NCBI RefSeq assembly: GCF_015351105.1
Contig: NZ_JADKRR010000003.1
Location: 159,168 to 223,167 of the forward strand
Direction of reading: 5' to 3'
Origin: Clavibacter sp. VKM Ac-2872
Lineage (GTDB): Bacteria; Actinomycetota; Actinomycetes; Actinomycetales; Microbacteriaceae
DNA: 64,000 nt
Shown: piece by piece, positions 62,451 to 64,000 of the stretch
Position numbering within the stretch: the stretch's first letter is position 1
How the letters are laid out: each line of letters starts with the position of its first letter
Position numbers and translations under genes: made by a program
The notes under the pieces: model-generated
Told to the model about the DNA's origin: nothing
The model's database searches: none
The model's input: the letters and a program-made list of their open reading frames with translations, nothing else

Positions 62451-63791
62451 CTAGTCGCGCGGCGGCAGGTCGCGCGCGGGCTGGCCGATGTAGAGCTGCT
62501 GCGGACGGCCGATCTTGGTGGCCTGGTCCTCGTTCATCTCGCGCCAGTGCGCGATCCAGCCGGGCAGGCGCCCGATGGTGAACAGCGCCGTGAACATGCG
62601 CGTGGGGAAGCCCATCGCCTTGTAGATGACGCCCGTGTAGAAGTCGACGTTCGGGTAGAGCTTGCGCTCGATGAAGTAGTCGTCGGCGAGCGCGACGGCC
62701 TCGAGCTCCTTGGCGATGTCGAGCAGCGGGTCCTGGATCCCGAGGGCCGCGAGCACCTCGTCGGCGCTCTCCTTCACGAGGCGGGCGCGCGGGTCGAAGT
62801 TCTTGTAGACGCGGTGCCCGAAGCCCATGAGGCGGACGCCGTCCTCCTTGTTCTTCACGCGCTCGACGTAGCGGTCGACGCCCTCGCCGGAGTCGCGGAT
62901 GCGGCCGAGCATCGCGAGCACGGCCTCGTTCGCGCCGCCGTGCAGCGGCCCGAAGAGCGCGCCGATGCCGGCGGAGACGGAGGAGAACATGTTCGCCTCG
63001 GTGGATCCGACGAGCCGCACGGTCGACGTCGACGCGTTCTGCTCGTGGTCCTCGTGCAGGATCAGCAGGCGCTCGAGCGCGCGGCTGACCACCGGGTCCA
63101 CCTCGTAGCGTTCCGCGTTGTTGCCGAAGTTCAGCCGGAGGAAGTTGTCGACGAAGCTCAGCGAGTTGTCCGGGTAGAGGAACGCCTGGCCGAGGCTCTT
63201 CTTGTGCGCGTACGCCGCGATGACCGGCAGCTTGGCCAGCAGGCGGAGCGTCGAGATCTCCACCTGCTCGGGGTCGTGGACGCTCAGCGAGTCCTCGTAG
63301 TAGGTGGACAGCGCGGAGACCGCGCTCGACAGCACCGACATGGGGTGCGCGTTCGTGGGCAGCGCGCGGAAGAGCCCCTTGAAGTCCTCGTGCAGGAGCG
63401 TGTGGCGGCGGATGTCGTCCTCGAACCCCGCGAGCTCGTCGCTCGTGGGGAGCTCGCCGTGGATGAGGAGCCACGCCACCTCGAGGTAGCTCGACTGGCG
63501 TGCCAGCTGCTCGATGGGGTAGCCGCGGTAGCGCAGGATCCCCTGCTCGCCGTCGATGTAGGTGATGGCCGAGCGGGTCGACGCGGTGTTGACGAAGCCG
63601 TTGTCGAGCGTCGTGAGGCCCGTCTTCTTCGTGAGCGCCGAGATGTCGATGCTGGACGCGCCGTCGACCGCGGGGAGGATGGGGAACTCCACCCGTCCGC
63701 CCGGGTACGTCAGCGTCGCCGTGGGCTTCTGCTCCGCCTGGGGCTCGTCCGCCTTCGGTCGGTCGTCCGCCTGCTGCCCGCCATCGGTCAC
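62451..63791 (-). CDS. gltA: citrate synthase
   Basis: A 446-residue type II (hexameric-type) citrate synthase condensing acetyl-CoA and oxaloacetate. The catalytic residues are visible: His in GPLHGGANEAVL near 283, His in MGFGHRVYKNFDPRA near 325, and Asp in YPNVDFYTGVIYKAMG near 382. N-terminal acidic extension of about 25 residues. The GTG start has GGAGG five bases upstream. Confidence 0.96.
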   Translation of the reverse strand: MTDGGQQADDRPKADEPQAEQKPTATLTYPGGRVEFPILPAVDGASSIDISALTKKTGLTTLDNGFVNTASTRSAITYIDGEQGILRYRGYPIEQLARQSSYLEVAWLLIHGELPTSDELAGFEDDIRRHTLLHEDFKGLFRALPTNAHPMSVLSSAVSALSTYYEDSLSVHDPEQVEISTLRLLAKLPVIAAYAHKKSLGQAFLYPDNSLSFVDNFLRLNFGNNAERYEVDPVVSRALERLLILHEDHEQNASTSTVRLVGSTEANMFSSVSAGIGALFGPLHGGANEAVLAMLGRIRDSGEGVDRYVERVKNKEDGVRLMGFGHRVYKNFDPRARLVKESADEVLAALGIQDPLLDIAKELEAVALADDYFIERKLYPNVDFYTGVIYKAMGFPTRMFTALFTIGRLPGWIAHWREMNEDQATKIGRPQQLYIGQPARDLPPRD

Positions 63792-63885
63792 GGCGCCTCC
63801 TCGAGTCTGGGTGGGTGGCCCGGGAGGGATGCGCGCCGCCGGACGCTCGTGGCGCCGTCGCGGCGTCGGATTCCGAGCCGACTAC

Positions 63886-63891
63886 AGCCTA
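63886..63891 (-). promoter_or_regulatory. -10 element candidate TAGGCT for gltA
   Basis: TAGGCT on the minus strand, with GACAGT as a possible -35 element 16 bases before it. The leader would be about 90 bases, one of the longest in the window. Confidence 0.45.
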
Positions 63892-63952
63892 AAGGGCTGA
63901 CCTGGACACTGTCGCCTCCGCCAGCATCCGGCCGGATCCGTTGGAGGTCGTG

Positions 63953-64000
63953 CTACGCGGTGGGCGCCGCGGCAGCGCCCGCGCGGAGCCGCGCCGCCGC
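63953..64000 (-). CDS. 3' end of a gene cut by the window edge
   Basis: Reading the minus strand from the right edge gives 15 codons (AAARLRAGAAAAPTA) and a TAG at 63953. The Ala/Arg-rich tail looks like a protein C-terminus. In some actinobacteria a diaminopimelate-pathway aminotransferase (dapC) precedes gltA, but 15 residues cannot show that. Confidence 0.35.
   Translation of the reverse strand, partial: AAARLRAGAAAAPTA

Overview
The window is very GC-rich (about 73% by eye) actinobacterial chromosome. Gene content and style (nusA-ylxR-infB-rbfA, an M50 protease beside ispG, many GTG starts, TANNNT promoters, very frequent GGATCC) point to Microbacteriaceae. Clavibacter or a close relative is my best guess. 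That is inference from general knowledge, not from a database match. There is no phage, plasmid, IS element, CRISPR array, rRNA or tRNA that I can see. Genes are packed tightly, often with 1-4 base overlaps. The only stretch over 300 bases without a clear complete gene is the left edge, which holds a 47-bp tandem repeat and the tail of a truncated gene.

Left part (1-24.5 kb): a repeat array and a partial gene; a zinc alcohol dehydrogenase; an S41 peptidase; a monooxygenase/pyruvate oxidase pair; DUF1684; nagA; a HAD hydrolase; an S9 peptidase facing a TetR regulator with a palindromic operator candidate; an SGNH hydrolase; an SDR-DUF2867/membrane pair; an SRPBCC protein facing a ROK kinase; a Tat-exported PHP protein; a CynX-type transporter facing a mycothiol-dependent-isomerase-like protein; ribF with two small membrane proteins and truB; panE; a degenerate kinase-like gene facing mutY.

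Middle (24.5-46 kb): rbfA, infB, ylxR, nusA and proS run on the minus strand. Upstream lies a complete olefinic-hydrocarbon operon, oleA-ole(BC)-oleD, with the actinobacterial OleB-OleC fusion. Next come ispG, the M50 site-2 protease and dxr (MEP pathway plus protease). A plus-strand Ser/Thr kinase/lipoprotein pair sits between the protease and dxr. An FKBP lipoprotein precedes dxr, followed by OsmC, gabT and an asparaginase.

Right part (46-64 kb): one minus-strand block of six genes reads kinase, a 2001-residue Ig/FN3 surface protein, MoxR ATPase, DUF58, transglutaminase-like protein and an EccC/EssC-type FtsK ATPase. Four of the five junctions are overlaps or gaps under 60 bases. It looks like one envelope or secretion machine. 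The transglutaminase domain has lost its catalytic Cys and His, and no WXG100 substrate gene is present. gltA and the edge of one more gene close the window.

Window-wide patterns: (1) GGATCC occurs about nine times more often than composition predicts in the part I counted, and it drives use of otherwise rare GAT and GGA codons. (2) At least eleven genes have a TANNNT hexamer 6-7 bases before the start codon, the layout of leaderless transcripts. These hexamers also settle some start codons.
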